Assembly (NCBI GenBank): GCA_041178405.1
Contig: JBEGVK010000126.1
Span: 1 to 7,135, forward strand
Origin: UBA668 sp041178405
Lineage (GTDB): Bacteria > Actinomycetota > Acidimicrobiia > Acidimicrobiales > Ilumatobacteraceae
Direction of reading: 5' to 3'
DNA: 7,135 nucleotides
Shown: one piece after another, positions 5,462-7,135 of the stretch
How positions within the stretch are numbered: position 1 is the stretch's first letter
Layout of the letters: each line of letters begins with the position of its first letter
The notes under the pieces: generated by a model
Seen by the model: the letters and a program-made list of their open reading frames with translations, nothing else
What the model was told of the DNA's origin: nothing
Database searches by the model: none
Translations under genes and position numbers: made by a program

Positions 5462-6457
5462 ATGAAGCTTGCGCTCTACCTGCCCAACTTCCGCGACAAG
5501 GTGACGGTGAAGGAGCTCGAAGACCTCACCGCCCTCGCCGAGGAGCTCGACTTCGACTCAGTGTGGACACTCGACCGCATCGTGGTTCCAGAAGCATCCG
5601 ACCGACAGGAACTCCAGCACCCCTTCGGGATGATGGAGCAGTTTCCCAAGCAGCTGCCCGTCTCGGCACGCGGCGAGTGGCTGCACGGGATGGCCCTCAT
5701 CCCGTGGCTCGCAGCCAAGACCAAGAAGCTGCGCATCGGCATGAGCATCATCGATACGCCGTACCGCGCTCCCGGCGTTCTCGCCGGCGAGATCGCCACC
5801 GTCGACCACCTTTCTGGAGGACGGGTCAACGTCGGGCTCGGCTCGGGCTGGATGCCCGAGGAGTTCGCTGCCGCCAGCGCCGCGCACATCTTCCCGAAGC
5901 GCCACAAGCACGTGCGCGAGACCATCGAGGTGATGCAGGGCATCTGGACGAACGACCTGTTCGAGTACCACGGCGAGTTCGCCGACTTCGACAGCTGCGG
6001 GTTCGGCGCGAAGCCCGTACAGAGTCCGCATCCGCCCATCTACTTCAGCGGACTCAAGGACCCGAAGCGCTCCGCGAGCCGCATCGCCAAGTATGGGCTC
6101 GCCGGCTGGATCGGCATCCAGGACACCCCCGAGGACATCACCCTCTGGAAGAGCGAGATCCAGCGAGAGCTCCGCGAACTCGGCAGCGCTCGCACGCTCG
6201 ACAAGGGCTTCGACATGTGCAGCATGATCTGGTTCACCATCACCGACGAGCCGACTGATCAGACACCGAACCGCAAGCTCAGCAACCTGCTCGTCGGCAC
6301 CGAGTCGCAGATCACCGACAATCTGAAGCGCTACAAGGAGGCCGGCATGGACATGCCGCTCCTGTGGCCCCCGTTCAGCGGCGTCCCGGTGTCGAAGACC
6401 CTCGATGACCTGAAGCGCCTGAAGAACGAGATCATGCCGAAGGTGAACGCCGCCTGA
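5462..6457 (+). CDS. LLM-class (luciferase-like) flavin- or F420-dependent oxidoreductase
   Basis: This 331-residue TIM-barrel protein belongs to the bacterial luciferase-like superfamily, whose members use FMN or F420 for oxygenation or hydride transfer. Diagnostic blocks are the first strand MKLALYLPNF, ELDFDSVWTLDRIV (28-41) and KKLRIGMSIIDTPYRAPGVLAGEIATVDHLSGGRVNVGLGSGW (88-130). The last is the superfamily core, with YR.P..LA...AtvDhLSgGR and the Gly-rich G-L-G-S-G-W turn. It is followed by EVMQGIWT, the F.G.F..F-like YHGEFADFDS, and PHPPIYFSG. The C-terminal GTESQITDNLKRYKEAGMDMPLL is also typical. No signal peptide is present. Cofactor choice and substrate cannot be assigned. The gene is divergent from the OhrR-type regulator and shares its operator, which suggests induction under oxidant stress or by an oxidised lipid or aromatic compound (inference). 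Confidence 0.93.
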   Translation: MKLALYLPNFRDKVTVKELEDLTALAEELDFDSVWTLDRIVVPEASDRQELQHPFGMMEQFPKQLPVSARGEWLHGMALIPWLAAKTKKLRIGMSIIDTPYRAPGVLAGEIATVDHLSGGRVNVGLGSGWMPEEFAAASAAHIFPKRHKHVRETIEVMQGIWTNDLFEYHGEFADFDSCGFGAKPVQSPHPPIYFSGLKDPKRSASRIAKYGLAGWIGIQDTPEDITLWKSEIQRELRELGSARTLDKGFDMCSMIWFTITDEPTDQTPNRKLSNLLVGTESQITDNLKRYKEAGMDMPLLWPPFSGVPVSKTLDDLKRLKNEIMPKVNAA

Positions 6458-6475
6458 TCGCAGCCGCAGGCGGCG
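6448..6475 (+). terminator. Stem-loop at the end of the luciferase-like gene, possible terminator without U-tract
   Basis: CGCCGCCTG (6448-6456) and CAGGCGGCG (6467-6475) are perfectly complementary, with a 9-bp GC-rich stem and a 10-nt loop that begins with the last base of the TGA stop codon. No T-run follows (GCGCACCTG), so it is not a classical intrinsic terminator. U-less hairpins may act as weak terminators or RNA-stabilising ends in high-GC actinobacteria. Its position between two same-strand genes is consistent with that. Confidence 0.35.
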
Positions 6476-6520
6476 CGCACCTGCCTGCCCCTGCCCCGCC
6501 ACGTGTGGGACAGTGGAGAC

Positions 6521-6991
6521 ATGAGTGCTGGGCGGGCCGCCACTGCAGCAGTTGCCGTGCTGCTCGTCGTGGTCTACGCCGTCGGCTCGGGGCGGTGGGT
6601 CGGCACCGGTGATATGTGGTACCGCCAGCTGAGCCGTCCGCCGTGGCAGCCGCCCGACGCCGTGTTCGGCATCATCTGGCCGTACAACTTCGCTGCGCTC
6701 ATCGCCGCCGGTATCGCCGTGGCACTCAGCGGATCGCCCGCTGCCCGAACGGTGTGGCTGGTGGGCCTTGCGCTCAGCGTCGCTGCGGCGCTCGCATGGG
6801 CGCGCCTGTTCTTCGCAAGCCATTCGTTGTGGCCGGCCGCCATCGCCCTCATCGCCGCAGCCGCGCTGACCGTGCCCATCGTGGTGGCCGCGTCGCACAC
6901 CCGCACGTGGGCAGGCGCGATCCTGCTGCCGTACAACGTGTGGGTGGCGTTGGCCGCCTCGCTGTCGGTCGGCTACGCCCTCCGGAACTGA
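6521..6991 (+). CDS. tspO: TspO/MBR-family membrane protein
   Basis: This 156-residue integral membrane protein has five predicted hydrophobic helices (about 8-23, 47-69, 77-98, 105-124, 131-152), the TspO/MBR layout. Family motifs are WYRQLSRPPWQPPDAVFGIIWPYNF (33-57), the W...LFF block (93-98), and LLPYNVWVALAASLSVGYALRN (135-156), matching the last helix LlPYllWv.fA..Ln. TspO proteins bind porphyrins, cholesterol-like lipids and other hydrophobic ligands, and are linked to oxidative or stress responses in bacteria; the ligand here is unknown. The ATG at 6521 is chosen. A GTG at 6503 would add six residues, and neither has an ideally placed Shine-Dalgarno sequence (GGAG lies only 2 nt from the ATG). 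It is 63 bp downstream of the oxidoreductase on the same strand, so co-transcription is possible. Confidence 0.87.
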   Translation: MSAGRAATAAVAVLLVVVYAVGSGRWVGTGDMWYRQLSRPPWQPPDAVFGIIWPYNFAALIAAGIAVALSGSPAARTVWLVGLALSVAAALAWARLFFASHSLWPAAIALIAAAALTVPIVVAASHTRTWAGAILLPYNVWVALAASLSVGYALRN

Positions 6992-7032
6992 GCGGTCGGC
7001 GGCAGTCCAATACGCACGAGAACCCTCTGCGT

Positions 7033-7038
7033 TACCGT
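7033..7038 (+). promoter_or_regulatory. Possible -10 element of a leaderless transcript
   Basis: TACCGT fits TAnnnT and lies 6 nt before the GTGATG start at 7045, the spacing expected for leaderless genes. No Shine-Dalgarno sequence precedes that start. The -35 region is not recognisable, so the call is weak. Confidence 0.3.
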
Positions 7039-7044
7039 CGTCGG

Positions 7045-7135
7045 GTGATGCTGCGGAACTGGGGCTCGACCCCCGACGAGATTGCAAGTGCCCTTCCCGG
7101 TGACGGGTTGTGCCCGGGTGCCCGCATCGTCGCAA
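7045..7135 (+). CDS. SRPBCC-like protein, N-terminal fragment (3' end beyond window)
   Basis: An open frame starts GTG-ATG and runs to the window edge, about 30 codons (MVMLRNWGSTPDEIASALPG, continuing DGLCPGARIVA). The pattern NWG.T..E....LPGD.L.PgAr is the N-terminal signature I recall from actinobacterial SRPBCC/polyketide-cyclase-like hypothetical proteins of roughly 150-200 residues. In those the barrel with ITIDAPPE..VWPWL follows directly, beyond this window. The exact start may be the GTG at 7045 or the ATG at 7048. The GTG is preferred because it lies 6 nt from a TACCGT -10-like hexamer. It follows the TspO gene after 53 bp. The family call rests on only about 30 residues. Confidence 0.5.
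   Translation, partial: MMLRNWGSTPDEIASALPGDGLCPGARIVA

Noticed and set aside
7012..7032. Inverted repeat ACGCA-N11-TGCGT between tspO and the SRPBCC-like gene
   Set aside because: Five-base arms with an 11-nt gap and no T-run are too weak to call a terminator or operator.
5558..7135. Minus-strand frame open for 525 codons opposite the luciferase-like and TspO genes
   Set aside because: It is antisense to two genes with clear family motifs, has low-complexity Arg/Gly/His/Ala-rich composition and no recognisable domain. Such long shadow frames are expected at this GC content.

Overview
The window is a high-GC stretch of ordinary, densely packed bacterial chromosome. The organism is most likely a member of the Actinomycetota. 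I infer this from the strong GC bias at third codon positions, GTG starts, apparent leaderless transcripts, and the mix of families: an Rv0121-type PPOX protein, a luciferase-like flavin/F420 oxidoreductase, and an SRPBCC-like protein with an actinobacterial N-terminus. An Acidimicrobiia-like source is possible, but the sequence alone cannot prove it. I see no mobile element, CRISPR array, tRNA or rRNA, and no gene-free stretch over 300 bases.

Left part (1-3210), all on the minus strand. In transcription order there is a small PPOX-fold flavin/F420-type protein (3210-2788) and a TfdB-like FAD aromatic-ring hydroxylase (2696-930). A DUF4287/DUF1801 protein (930-376) follows, with its ATG overlapping the hydroxylase stop as TGATG. 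Last is the N-terminal half of a secreted CopC-type copper-binding protein (282-1, cut by the window edge). The hydroxylase and the DUF4287 gene are almost certainly one transcript.

Middle (3211-4902). A 153-bp divergent intergenic region with a 6-2-6 inverted repeat separates the PPOX gene from a plus-strand acyl-CoA synthetase (3364-4902). That gene ends only 3 nt from the end of the convergent regulator gene.

Right part (4906-7135). A MarR-family regulator of the two-cysteine OhrR type (5358-4906) is divergent from a luciferase-like oxidoreductase (5462-6457). The most striking element of the window lies between them: a near-perfect 20-bp palindrome inside two antiparallel, overlapping sigma70-like promoters. 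The minus promoter would start transcription almost exactly on the regulator's GTG codon, giving a leaderless mRNA. A TspO/MBR membrane protein (6521-6991) and the start of an SRPBCC-like protein (7045 onward, cut by the edge) follow.

How the genes may work together is inference. The OhrR-like protein probably senses organic hydroperoxides or related oxidants and represses both itself and the oxidoreductase through the shared operator. The hydroxylase, acyl-CoA synthetase and luciferase-like enzyme would suit oxidation of aromatic or lipid-like compounds, but no complete pathway is visible. I found no clear new defence or mobile system. The best lead is the redox-sensor/oxidoreductase switch.
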